NCBI GenBank assembly: GCA_020851555.1
Contig: JADZCM010000001.1
Span: forward strand, 124,001-188,000
Source of the DNA: Bryobacterales bacterium
GTDB lineage: Bacteria > Acidobacteriota > Terriglobia > Bryobacterales > Bryobacteraceae
DNA length: 64,000 nt
Direction of reading: 5' to 3'
Shown here: piece after piece, positions 41,740 through 50,835 of the stretch
How the letters are laid out: each line of letters starts with the position of its first letter
How positions within the stretch are numbered: the first letter of the stretch is position 1
Notes under the pieces: model-generated
The model's database searches: none
Told to the model about the DNA's origin: nothing
What the model saw: only the letters and a program-made list of their open reading frames with translations
Position numbers and translations under genes: made by a program

Positions 41740-44700
41740 GTGCGCGGCACTACGTCCGTCCCGGCTACCGCGCGGCTGGAGGGATTGAAAACGAAACAGA
41801 AGCGTTCATTCCACTTTCTGGCAGGCCTGAGAACATCCATTGCGAGCAGGCTGAAAAAGCGTGAGCAGGAGACGGAGCAACTCCTGCGCTCGGAACTGTT
41901 CAGCACCGAACAACTCACGCAACACGCCCGGGCGCTCGCCAGCAATCACGTGGCCGGCAAGAAACGGCAGCCGGACTATCTCCTGGCGCGCCTGAGCGCC
42001 AACGCCCGGGTGTTGACCATGGCGCACGCGATGCTGGCGTCGGCTGTGGAAAGGGGCCAACGGGTTACGCCGGCGGGCGAGTGGCTGTTGGATAACTTCT
42101 ACTTTCTTCAAGAACAGATCCGCATGATCCGGCGCCACCTTCCCAAGCGTTACAGCCGCGGGCTGCCGCGCCTTCTAACCGGGCCCATGGCGGGTTACCC
42201 GCGAGTGTACGACATAGCGCTGGAATTGATATCGCACCTGGACGGGCGGCTGGACGCGAAAATGCTCAGCAGTTTCATCGCCGCCTACCAGACGGTTGCC
42301 ACCCTCCGGCTGAGCGAATTGTGGGCGCTGCCGCTCATGTTGCGCCTCGCCCTGATCGAGAATCTCCGGCGCGTCGCCACCCGGATGATGGCCGACAAGC
42401 ACGATCGCAACGCGGCCGCTTACTGGGCAGGTCGCATGACCGAGGTGGCGGAGAACAATCCAGAGGATCTCATCCTTGTGATGGCCGAACTCTGGCGTTC
42501 CCAGCCGCCGCAATCGGGCGCCTTCGCGGCCGAGTTGACTCGCCGGATCCAGGGGCAGGGCGCCGCTTTGGCGCTTCCGCTTACCTGGCTCGAGGAGCGG
42601 CTTTCCAGCTTGGGACTTACCAGCGAACATCTCGTTCATGCTGAGGGACAGCGGCAGGCGGCCGATCAGGTTTCGGTCGGGAATTGCATTGGCAGCCTGC
42701 ATTTCGTGGAGACGATGGATTGGGGCGAGTTCGTCGAGACCACCAGCGCTGTCGATCAGGCGCTCCGCAAGGACCCGGCCGACGTCTACGGCCGGATGGA
42801 CTTCACCACCCGGGACCGGTACCGTCACGCGGTCGAAGATCTGGCCAACCGCAGCCCGATGGCCGACGACGCGGTCGCGCGGCAGGCCAGCGGACTGGCG
42901 GACGCCGCCGCCTCGGGATACGGACCCAGGCACCCCGCCTCTCACGTCGGCTATTACCTGGTGGATGAGGGTTTTCCCCTGCTGGAGCAGGCGGTGGGAG
43001 CGCGCGTGCCGGTCGCTGCCGGCTTGCGCAGGATACTGGGCCGGTTTCCGCTGGCGGTTTACGCCGGCGGCATTTCCGCGGCCACGGCGGCAATAGCGGC
43101 GCTGCTGCTCACACGCTCCGGAGCCGGAGCCACCGGTATGGCCACCCGCCTGGCCCTGGCCGCCCTGGTGGCCGTCTGTGCCAGCAAGGCGGCCGTTGCA
43201 GCCGTGAACTGGCTGGCGACGCTGCTTGTTCCCCCCGGTTTCCATCCTCGGATGGATTTTTCCAAGGGGATCCCGCCGGAATCGCGCACCCTGGTGGCGA
43301 TTCCCACCATACTGGCGAGCGCCGCGGGTATCCAGACGCTGCTGGAGCGCCTTGAAATCCATTACCTGGCAAACCGCGACCGGAATCTGCATTTCGCGTT
43401 GCTGACGGATTATCTTGACGCGCCGCAAGAGTCGATGCCGGAAGATGCCGCCCTGTTGCGGCTGGCGGTTGAAGGCGTGGAATCGCTGAACCGCCAGTAC
43501 GGGGAAGAGCGCAGCGATGCATTCTTTCTGTTCCATCGCCCCCGCCTTTGGAATCCCGGCGAACGGACGTGGATGGGCTACGAGCGGAAGCGAGGCAAAC
43601 TGGCCGCACTGAACTCCTTGCTGCGCGGCGCCGGGGATGGATTGTTCTCCACCGTGGTGGGCGACACGTCGGCTCTGTCCAACGTCAGGTATGTCATCAC
43701 GCTGGACACCGATACGGAACTCCCGCTGGACTCGGCGCGGGCTCTGGTCGAGACGATGGTGCACCCCTTGAACCATCCCCGCTACGATTCCGGCAAAGGC
43801 CGTGTCACGAAGGGATACGGCATCCTCCAGCCGCGCATTGCAACCGCGGCCAGGGCCGCCAACCGGTCGTTGTTCGCCGGTCTTTTCGCGGGTGACTGCG
43901 GAATCGACATTTATACGCGGGCCGTGTCCGACGTGTATCAGGATGTCTTCGGTGAAGGCTCCTTCGTGGGTAAGGGAATCTACCATGTGGATGCGTTTCA
44001 ACAGGCGCTACAGGATCGTTTTCCCGAGAACCTGATCCTCAGCCATGACCTTATTGAGGGTTGCCATGCGCGCTCCGGACTGGCGACCGAGGTCGTCCTC
44101 TACGAGGACCCCCCGTCCCGCTACGCCGCCGATGCCGGCCGGAGACACCGCTGGATTCGCGGGGACTGGCAGATCGCCCTATGGCTGCTGCCGTGGGCGC
44201 CGGGACCGGATGGCCGCTGGCGGAAGAACTCGCTTTCTCTCCTGTCCCGCTGGAAGATCTTCGATAATTTGCGCCGCAGCCTGGAACCCGCTGCGCTGAC
44301 GCTCCTGCTGCTGGCCGGCTGGACCGTGCTGCCCCATCCGTGGTGGTGGACCCTGGCCACGGCTTCTATCCTCCTGGCGCCGGCCGCGCTGGCTTTCCTC
44401 ACGGATCTGGTCCGGAAGCCCCGCGAGGTCCCCTGGCGGCTTCACCTGTGGACCGTGGCGCTTGAGGGCCGGCGGCATTTTGCCCGGGGGGCGCTCTCGG
44501 CGGTGCTGTTGCCCTACGAGGCGTTCCTCAGCCTCGACGCCATTGCCCGCGCGGCGACGCGGATGGCGATTACGCGAACGCGTTTGCTGGAATGGCGGAC
44601 GGCTGCCGAAGCCGAACGCGGCGCGCACTACCGCCTGCGGCCGTCCTTTCGCATGATGTGGGCCGCGCCGGCCGTGGCGCTCTTGGCGGCCGTATGGCTG

Positions 44701-47700
44701 GCCCTTCGACATCCCGCTGCCGCGCCGGCGGCGGCGCCGTGGCTTGGACTGTGGCTGGTTTCGCCGGCCATCGCCTCGTGGCTCAGTTTCCCGCAGACGC
44801 CTCGCAAGGTGACGCTGCGGCCGGTAGAAACGCGATTTCTGCGCCGGATTGCCCGCAAAACATGGCTGTTCTTCGAGACCTTCGTCACCGCCGAGCATCA
44901 CTGGCTGCCTCCCGACAATTTCCAGGAATACCCGGTCTCCAGGATCGCCCATCGGACCTCGCCGACCAACATGGGCCTGGCGTTGCTGGCCAACCTTGCC
45001 GCTCACGATTTCCGGTACCTTTCGTCCGGCCGGCTGATCGAAAGGACACGGCAGGCTCTGGATACCATGCAGCGTCTGCCGCGGTTCCGGGGACATTTCT
45101 ATAACTGGTATGACACCCTCACGCTGGAGCCGCTTCCTCCCCTTTACGTCTCCTCGGTCGACAGCGGGAACCTGGTGGCGCACCTGATCGTACTGCGCGC
45201 CGGCCTGGAGAACTTGCCGGGCGCCAGAATTCTCTCGGCGCAGATCGCCGCCGGCCTGCACGACGTGCTGCTCAACCTGCCCGGCGCGGTTCCCCGCAGC
45301 AGGCCCGAGGCCGGTTCCAAAGCGCCGGAATTCCCCGCCGCGGCGCTGGCGGAATGCCGGGACTGCATCGAGGAGATATACCTGGCGACTGGAACGGCTG
45401 CTTTGCACGCGGCTCTGCGGTCGGCCGCGCAAGCGGCTTCGCGGGCGGCAGAACAGTTGCCGGACGCGCCGCCGGAGAATCTCCACGTATGGATGCAGTC
45501 GTTCCGCCGCCAGTGTCTTGATCATCTGGAGGAACTGGAGTTTGTCGCCCCATGGCTTGCCTTGAATCCGGTTTCTCCGCCGGCCGCCGCGGACCAGCGC
45601 GCGGACGAGGTGGATCTATTGCGCGGCCTGAGAGAAGCCATGGGCCGGCTGGAAGGAATCCCTGCCCTGAGCGACATTCTCGCTCTCGCACGGGATGTGG
45701 GAGAACGAATCCATCTGTTGCCGGCGGATTCTGTCGCGCCCGGACTCAGCCGGCTTGGCGGCGCGTTGGCGCTCGGCGCACGCCGCGCTGAGCAGCGCAT
45801 AGCCGAAATCGAGGAATTGTCCCGGCGCATCGCCGGCCTGACGGAAGTGGAATACGACTTCCTGTACGACAACTCACGCTGTCTTCTGGCCATAGGCTAC
45901 CGGGTGGAAGAACACGTCCGCGACAGCGGCCTTTACGATCTGCTTGCCTCGGAGGCTCGGCTGTGCAGCTTTGTGGCGATCGCACAGAACCATCTACCCC
46001 AGAAACACTGGTTTTCCCTGGGACGCCAGCTCACCTCTTTGGGTGGAAACGTGGCGCTGCTCTCCTGGGGCGGTTCCATGTTCGAGTACCTGATGCCGTT
46101 CCTGGTGATGCCGTCCTATCCCAACACCCTGATCGAGCAGACCTGCCACACGGTGGTCAAGTGGCACCTCCGGTATGGCCGGGAGCGCGGCACACCGTGG
46201 GGTGTATCGGAATCCAGCTATCACGCAACCGATGTCCACCTCAACTACCAGTACCGGACGTTCGGCGTCCCCGGTTTGGGACTGCGGCGCGGCTTGAGCG
46301 AGGACCTGGTCGTGGCGCCCTATGCTTCCGCGCTGGCGTTGATGGTGGCGCCCGCCGAGGCTTGCTCCAATCTCGCACGGATGGCGGCCGAGGGGTTCGA
46401 AGGGGATTACGGCCTTTATGAAGCGATCGACTACACGCCGGTCCGCGTTCCGCGCGGCCAGAAGCATGCTATCGTCCGCTCTTTCATGGCTCACCACCAG
46501 GCGATGAGCTTTCTTGCTCTGGCCCACCACCTGCTGGACCAACCGATGCAACGGCGCTTCCTGGCCAGCAAGCTGTTTCAGTCCGCCGAAGCACTGCTTC
46601 AGGAGCGCGTGCCCAGGGCGGTGCCTCTCTACCCGAGCGTGGTGGATGCGGGAGGCGCCCGTCGCAAGCCCCAGAGCCAGGAGAGCCTCATGCGGTCCTT
46701 CACCACTCCGCATACGGCCCGGCCTGAGGTGCACCTGCTTTCCAACGGAGACTATCACGTGATGGTCACCAACTCCGGCGGTGGCTACAGCCGCTGGAGA
46801 GATCTCGCGGTGACGCGGTGGCGGGAGGATGCCACCCGCGACCACTATGGGACGTTCTGCTATATCCGCGATGCAGCCGGCGGCGCGTTCTGGTCCGCGG
46901 GGTTTCAGCCCTCGCGGAGCCCGGTGAAGGACTACGCAGCGGTTTTCTCCCAAGCCCGGGCCGAGTTCCGGCTCCACAGCCGCGGCCTGTGGACACATAC
47001 CGAGATCGCCGTCTCTCCCGAAGACCCCGTCGAAATCCGCCGTATCCGCATCACCAATCCGGGGGAAACCGCCCGCCTTCTCGAATTGACGAGCTACGCG
47101 GAAGTCGTGTTGACCTCCCAGGCGAACGACGAAGCCCATCCGGCCTTCAGCAATCTCTTTGTGCAGACTGAACTTCTGGAGCCGCAGTGCGCAATCCTGT
47201 GCGCGCGGCGCGCCCGGTCGCCGCAGGAGCCCACTCCGCACATGGTGCACCTGATGATTGTGGATGAAACCGCGACCGGCAAAACGTCGTACGAAACAGA
47301 CCGGATGAAGTTCCTGGGGCGCGGCAGGAGCATCGTTAACCCGGCGGCCATGGACCAACCGGCCCTCTCCGGCACCGTTGGTTCCGTGCTCGACCCGATC
47401 GTGGCTATCCGGCGGCTGGTGCTGGTCAAACCGGAGCAGAGAGCAACCATTCACATCGTCAGCGGCGCCGCCGGCAGCCGCGAGGAAGCCATTCGGCTGG
47501 CCGTGAAATACTGTGACAGCCGCCTCGCCGACCGCGTCTTCGACATGGCCTGGACCCACGCCCAGGTCATCCTGCGGCAAATCAACGCCACCGAGGAGGA
47601 TGCGCAGTTGTACGGACGGCTGGCCAGCCCGGTGATCTTCGCAACGCCGTGGCGGCGCGCCAATCCGGGAGTGTTGATGAAGAACCGCCGCGGCCAGCCG

Positions 47701-50550
47701 GATCTCTGGGCCTACGGGATATCCGGGGACTTACCCATCGTGCTCCTCCGCATTCACGACCGCGCGAACATCGAGTTGGCCCGCCAGGTCATCCAGGCTC
47801 ACGCCTACTGGCGGATGAAGGGATTGGAAGTCGATCTTGTCGTCTGGAACGAGGAGGATGCCAGCTACCGGCAGCCCCTGCACGACGAAATTATGGGCCT
47901 CATCCCCGGATTTTCTCAGGCGTATACGGGCGGCCAGCGGGGCGGCATTTTTATCCGGGCTGCCGCGCAGATGTCGGAGGAGGGGCGTATTCTCTTCGAG
48001 TCCGTGGCGCGGGTCGTCCTCACCGACAGCGGAGGAACGCTGGCTGAGCAACTGGAACGGAGGAGGCAGGCCGAACCGGCGCTGCCGCTTCTGCGGCTGT
48101 CCAGACCGGCGGCCGCGAGCGGCGTGGTGGGGCCCTTTCAGGAGCAAGGCGGCCTGGCGTTCTTTAACGGCATCGGCGGTTTCAATCGCGAGGGAAATGA
48201 GTACGTGATTGTCACCGGCGCGGGACACAGGACCCCCACGCCGTGGGTCAACGTGTTGGCGAATCCGGATTTCGGTACAGTCATATCCGAGAGCGGCGGC
48301 GCCTACACCTGGATTGCGAACGCGCACAGCTTCCGCCTCACTCCCTGGCACAGCGATCCAGTCAGTGACGCCACCGGAGAAGCCCTCTATCTCCGCGATG
48401 AGAGTAGCGGCCACGTCTGGTCGCCCACCCCGCTGCCCGCCGGCGGAATATCCCCGTATACCACGAGGCACGGTTTCGGGTACTCGGTGTTCACGCATAC
48501 GGAACAAGGCATCTACAGCGAACTCCGGGTCTTTGTGGCGATCGACGCACCGCTGAAGTACTCCGTTCTGCGAGTTCGCAACACCACCTCAGAGCCTCGC
48601 CGGCTGACTGCCACCGCATATTGCGAGTGGGTGCTCGGTGAACTGCGCTCGAAGACGGCGATGCACGTAATCAGCGAACTGGACCTGACCACCGGCGCTC
48701 TGTTCGCGGCCAATCGATACAACACGGAGTTCGCCGGGCGAGTGGCGTTCCTGGCCTGCAACGCGCTGCCTCGTTCCGTTACGGCGGACCGGACAGAGTT
48801 TCTCGGGCGCAACGGCACAGCCGCCAGTCCGGCGGCCCTGACCCGGAGCGGCCTTTCCGGAAAGGCGGCCGCGGCGCTCGATCCTTGCGGCGCCATGCAG
48901 GTTGGCCTGGACCTGGCGCCCGGACAGGAACGCGAAGTGGTGTTCCTCCTCGGCGCGGGCCAGAACGCCGCCGACGCCCGAAGCCTGATACAACGATTCG
49001 GAACTTCGGGCGCCGCCCAGCGCGCTCTGGACTCCGTTCACGCGCACTGGCAACGCGTACTCGGGACGGTCCACGTGGAAACGCCCGATCCGGGCGTTGA
49101 CCTGCTGGCGAACGGCTGGCTCCTGTACCAGACGCTTTCATCGCGCCTGTGGGCCAGGAGCGGATTTTATCAGTCCGGCGGAGCCTACGGTTTCCGCGAT
49201 CAGCTTCAGGATGTGATGGCGCTCGTGCATGCCGAGCCGGCGCTGGCGCGCGAGCACATCCTGACCTGCGCCGGGAGGCAGTTTCGCGAGGGCGATGTCC
49301 AGCATTGGTGGCATCCGCCCGGCGGCCGCGGGGTGCGCACTCACTGCTCGGACGATTACCTGTGGCTGCCTCTGGCCGCCGCCCACTACGTCCTTAGCTG
49401 CGGCGACAGCCGCATTCTGGACGAGAGAATTCCCTTCCTGGACAGCCCGCCCCTCGATCCCGATGTGGAATCCCGCTATGAACAGCCTTCGCGCTCCGAA
49501 GATACAGCTACATTGTATGAGCACTGCGTTCGCGCCATCCGGCGCGGCCTGCGGTTCGGGCGGCACGGGCTTCCCCTCATCGGGCGAGGCGACTGGAACG
49601 ACGGGTTGGATCTGGTGGGAGCGGGCGGTGAGGGTGAAAGTGTCTGGCTGGCGTTTTTCCTGTACCACGTCCTTGATCGCTTCGGCGAGGTGGCCGAACA
49701 ACGCGGCGATGCCGGCTTCACCGAGGTGTGCCGTTCGGAGGCTGCGCGCTTGCGCAGCAGTATCCATGAGCATGCCTGGGACGGCGAGTGGTATCGCCGC
49801 GCCTATTTCGACGACGGAACGCCGCTCGGGTCGGCTCAGAATCCCGAGTGCCAGATCGATTCGATCCCGCAAAGTTGGGCGGTGCTTTCCGGGGCGGGAG
49901 ATCCAGCGCGGACCCGCGCGGCGATGGACTCGGTGTACCGCCGCCTCGTCGACAAGGAGAACTCGCTGGTCCGGCTTTTCGCCCCACCGTTCGACAAGTC
50001 CGAACTGAATCCGGGCTATATCAAGGGATACTTGCCGGGCGTGAGGGAAAACGGGGGCCAGTACACGCACGCCGCGGTCTGGGCCGTGATCGCGTATGCC
50101 GCTCTGGGAGATGTCCGCCGCGCCTGGGAACTGCTTTCCATGATCAACCCGGTGAAGCGCGGCGCGGGGTGGGACGGGAGTGCGCGCTACAAAGTGGAGC
50201 CGTACGTGGTGGCCGCCGACGTTTATGCCGTGTCCCCCGCTGCCGGGCGGGGCGGGTGGACCTGGTACACGGGCGCAGCCGCGTGGATGTACCGGCTCAT
50301 CATGGAATGGCTGTTGGGACTCCGGCTGGAGAACGGAGGATTGCGCTTCAACCCCGCAATGCCGGAGGAATGGCAGCAATTCAACGTCCGGTACCGTTCC
50401 GGCCAAACGCAGTATCACATCACGGTGCGGCGGGCGGGCAGCGGCACTGAGGTGACCGGCGTCGTCCTGGATGGAGCCGGCCAGCCGGACCAATCCATCC
50501 CTCTTATGGACGACCGGCGCGAGCACGTCGTGGAAGTTCTGGTCGGCTGA
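41740..50550 (+). CDS. Cyclic beta-1,2-glucan synthase (NdvB/ChvB/Cgs type)
   Basis: 2936 residues, the size of the Rhizobium/Brucella enzymes. Order: helical N-terminal part; membrane helices about 430-500; a processive glycosyltransferase (GT84) domain with ITLDTDTELPLDSARAL near 655 and RRHRWIRGDWQIALWLLPW near 801; more helices about 845-885 and 965-1020; a glucoamylase-like domain about 1035-1610 (WFSLGRQLTSLGGNVALLSW, GVSESSYHATDVHLNYQY); then two beta domains and an (alpha/alpha)6 GH94 phosphorylase-like end (YGFRDQLQDVMAL, HWWHPPGGRGVRTHCSDDYL, GRGDWNDGLDLVG). The last part trims chain length in Cgs. Product: osmoregulated periplasmic cyclic glucan. GTG start at 41740 is uncertain (no ribosome site; TTG at 41785 is an alternative). 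Confidence 0.9.
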   Translation: MRGTTSVPATARLEGLKTKQKRSFHFLAGLRTSIASRLKKREQETEQLLRSELFSTEQLTQHARALASNHVAGKKRQPDYLLARLSANARVLTMAHAMLASAVERGQRVTPAGEWLLDNFYFLQEQIRMIRRHLPKRYSRGLPRLLTGPMAGYPRVYDIALELISHLDGRLDAKMLSSFIAAYQTVATLRLSELWALPLMLRLALIENLRRVATRMMADKHDRNAAAYWAGRMTEVAENNPEDLILVMAELWRSQPPQSGAFAAELTRRIQGQGAALALPLTWLEERLSSLGLTSEHLVHAEGQRQAADQVSVGNCIGSLHFVETMDWGEFVETTSAVDQALRKDPADVYGRMDFTTRDRYRHAVEDLANRSPMADDAVARQASGLADAAASGYGPRHPASHVGYYLVDEGFPLLEQAVGARVPVAAGLRRILGRFPLAVYAGGISAATAAIAALLLTRSGAGATGMATRLALAALVAVCASKAAVAAVNWLATLLVPPGFHPRMDFSKGIPPESRTLVAIPTILASAAGIQTLLERLEIHYLANRDRNLHFALLTDYLDAPQESMPEDAALLRLAVEGVESLNRQYGEERSDAFFLFHRPRLWNPGERTWMGYERKRGKLAALNSLLRGAGDGLFSTVVGDTSALSNVRYVITLDTDTELPLDSARALVETMVHPLNHPRYDSGKGRVTKGYGILQPRIATAARAANRSLFAGLFAGDCGIDIYTRAVSDVYQDVFGEGSFVGKGIYHVDAFQQALQDRFPENLILSHDLIEGCHARSGLATEVVLYEDPPSRYAADAGRRHRWIRGDWQIALWLLPWAPGPDGRWRKNSLSLLSRWKIFDNLRRSLEPAALTLLLLAGWTVLPHPWWWTLATASILLAPAALAFLTDLVRKPREVPWRLHLWTVALEGRRHFARGALSAVLLPYEAFLSLDAIARAATRMAITRTRLLEWRTAAEAERGAHYRLRPSFRMMWAAPAVALLAAVWLALRHPAAAPAAAPWLGLWLVSPAIASWLSFPQTPRKVTLRPVETRFLRRIARKTWLFFETFVTAEHHWLPPDNFQEYPVSRIAHRTSPTNMGLALLANLAAHDFRYLSSGRLIERTRQALDTMQRLPRFRGHFYNWYDTLTLEPLPPLYVSSVDSGNLVAHLIVLRAGLENLPGARILSAQIAAGLHDVLLNLPGAVPRSRPEAGSKAPEFPAAALAECRDCIEEIYLATGTAALHAALRSAAQAASRAAEQLPDAPPENLHVWMQSFRRQCLDHLEELEFVAPWLALNPVSPPAAADQRADEVDLLRGLREAMGRLEGIPALSDILALARDVGERIHLLPADSVAPGLSRLGGALALGARRAEQRIAEIEELSRRIAGLTEVEYDFLYDNSRCLLAIGYRVEEHVRDSGLYDLLASEARLCSFVAIAQNHLPQKHWFSLGRQLTSLGGNVALLSWGGSMFEYLMPFLVMPSYPNTLIEQTCHTVVKWHLRYGRERGTPWGVSESSYHATDVHLNYQYRTFGVPGLGLRRGLSEDLVVAPYASALALMVAPAEACSNLARMAAEGFEGDYGLYEAIDYTPVRVPRGQKHAIVRSFMAHHQAMSFLALAHHLLDQPMQRRFLASKLFQSAEALLQERVPRAVPLYPSVVDAGGARRKPQSQESLMRSFTTPHTARPEVHLLSNGDYHVMVTNSGGGYSRWRDLAVTRWREDATRDHYGTFCYIRDAAGGAFWSAGFQPSRSPVKDYAAVFSQARAEFRLHSRGLWTHTEIAVSPEDPVEIRRIRITNPGETARLLELTSYAEVVLTSQANDEAHPAFSNLFVQTELLEPQCAILCARRARSPQEPTPHMVHLMIVDETATGKTSYETDRMKFLGRGRSIVNPAAMDQPALSGTVGSVLDPIVAIRRLVLVKPEQRATIHIVSGAAGSREEAIRLAVKYCDSRLADRVFDMAWTHAQVILRQINATEEDAQLYGRLASPVIFATPWRRANPGVLMKNRRGQPDLWAYGISGDLPIVLLRIHDRANIELARQVIQAHAYWRMKGLEVDLVVWNEEDASYRQPLHDEIMGLIPGFSQAYTGGQRGGIFIRAAAQMSEEGRILFESVARVVLTDSGGTLAEQLERRRQAEPALPLLRLSRPAAASGVVGPFQEQGGLAFFNGIGGFNREGNEYVIVTGAGHRTPTPWVNVLANPDFGTVISESGGAYTWIANAHSFRLTPWHSDPVSDATGEALYLRDESSGHVWSPTPLPAGGISPYTTRHGFGYSVFTHTEQGIYSELRVFVAIDAPLKYSVLRVRNTTSEPRRLTATAYCEWVLGELRSKTAMHVISELDLTTGALFAANRYNTEFAGRVAFLACNALPRSVTADRTEFLGRNGTAASPAALTRSGLSGKAAAALDPCGAMQVGLDLAPGQEREVVFLLGAGQNAADARSLIQRFGTSGAAQRALDSVHAHWQRVLGTVHVETPDPGVDLLANGWLLYQTLSSRLWARSGFYQSGGAYGFRDQLQDVMALVHAEPALAREHILTCAGRQFREGDVQHWWHPPGGRGVRTHCSDDYLWLPLAAAHYVLSCGDSRILDERIPFLDSPPLDPDVESRYEQPSRSEDTATLYEHCVRAIRRGLRFGRHGLPLIGRGDWNDGLDLVGAGGEGESVWLAFFLYHVLDRFGEVAEQRGDAGFTEVCRSEAARLRSSIHEHAWDGEWYRRAYFDDGTPLGSAQNPECQIDSIPQSWAVLSGAGDPARTRAAMDSVYRRLVDKENSLVRLFAPPFDKSELNPGYIKGYLPGVRENGGQYTHAAVWAVIAYAALGDVRRAWELLSMINPVKRGAGWDGSARYKVEPYVVAADVYAVSPAAGRGGWTWYTGAAAWMYRLIMEWLLGLRLENGGLRFNPAMPEEWQQFNVRYRSGQTQYHITVRRAGSGTEVTGVVLDGAGQPDQSIPLMDDRREHVVEVLVG

Positions 50551-50608
50551 CAGACATTGGAGTCACGGCGGACCCGTCCAATGTGCGGTCATTCCCATTC
50601 GGGAGGCG

Positions 50609-50624
50609 GCGAGGAGCGCCTCGC
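50609..50624 (+). terminator. Short hairpin after the glucan synthase gene
   Basis: GCGAGG/CCTCGC with a 4-nt loop, 58 bp after the stop codon. No T-tract. Weak candidate. Confidence 0.25.
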
Positions 50625-50821
50625 GGCTGCCAGGAGCACCAGCCGCCCGCACCGGGACAGGCGCACCCGGCGCTGCCGCTCAGGCCGTCCGGCCGCATGC
50701 CTTCCACGCAGCCCGATGGCGTGCGGGGGCGGCCTCCTGCCGGCCATCGGCGTAACCAAGCTGGAGCCCCGCTCCAACCTGCTCCGAGCGGCCTGAAAGC
50801 GTCCCTGGGGACCGGGCCTGC

Positions 50822-50827
50822 TAAGAT
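50822..50827 (+). promoter_or_regulatory. -10-like box TAAGAT before the OPT transporter gene
   Basis: Ends eight bases before the ATG at 50836, with no ribosome site between; fits a leaderless start. Confidence 0.3.
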
Positions 50828-50835
50828 CGGCGGAT

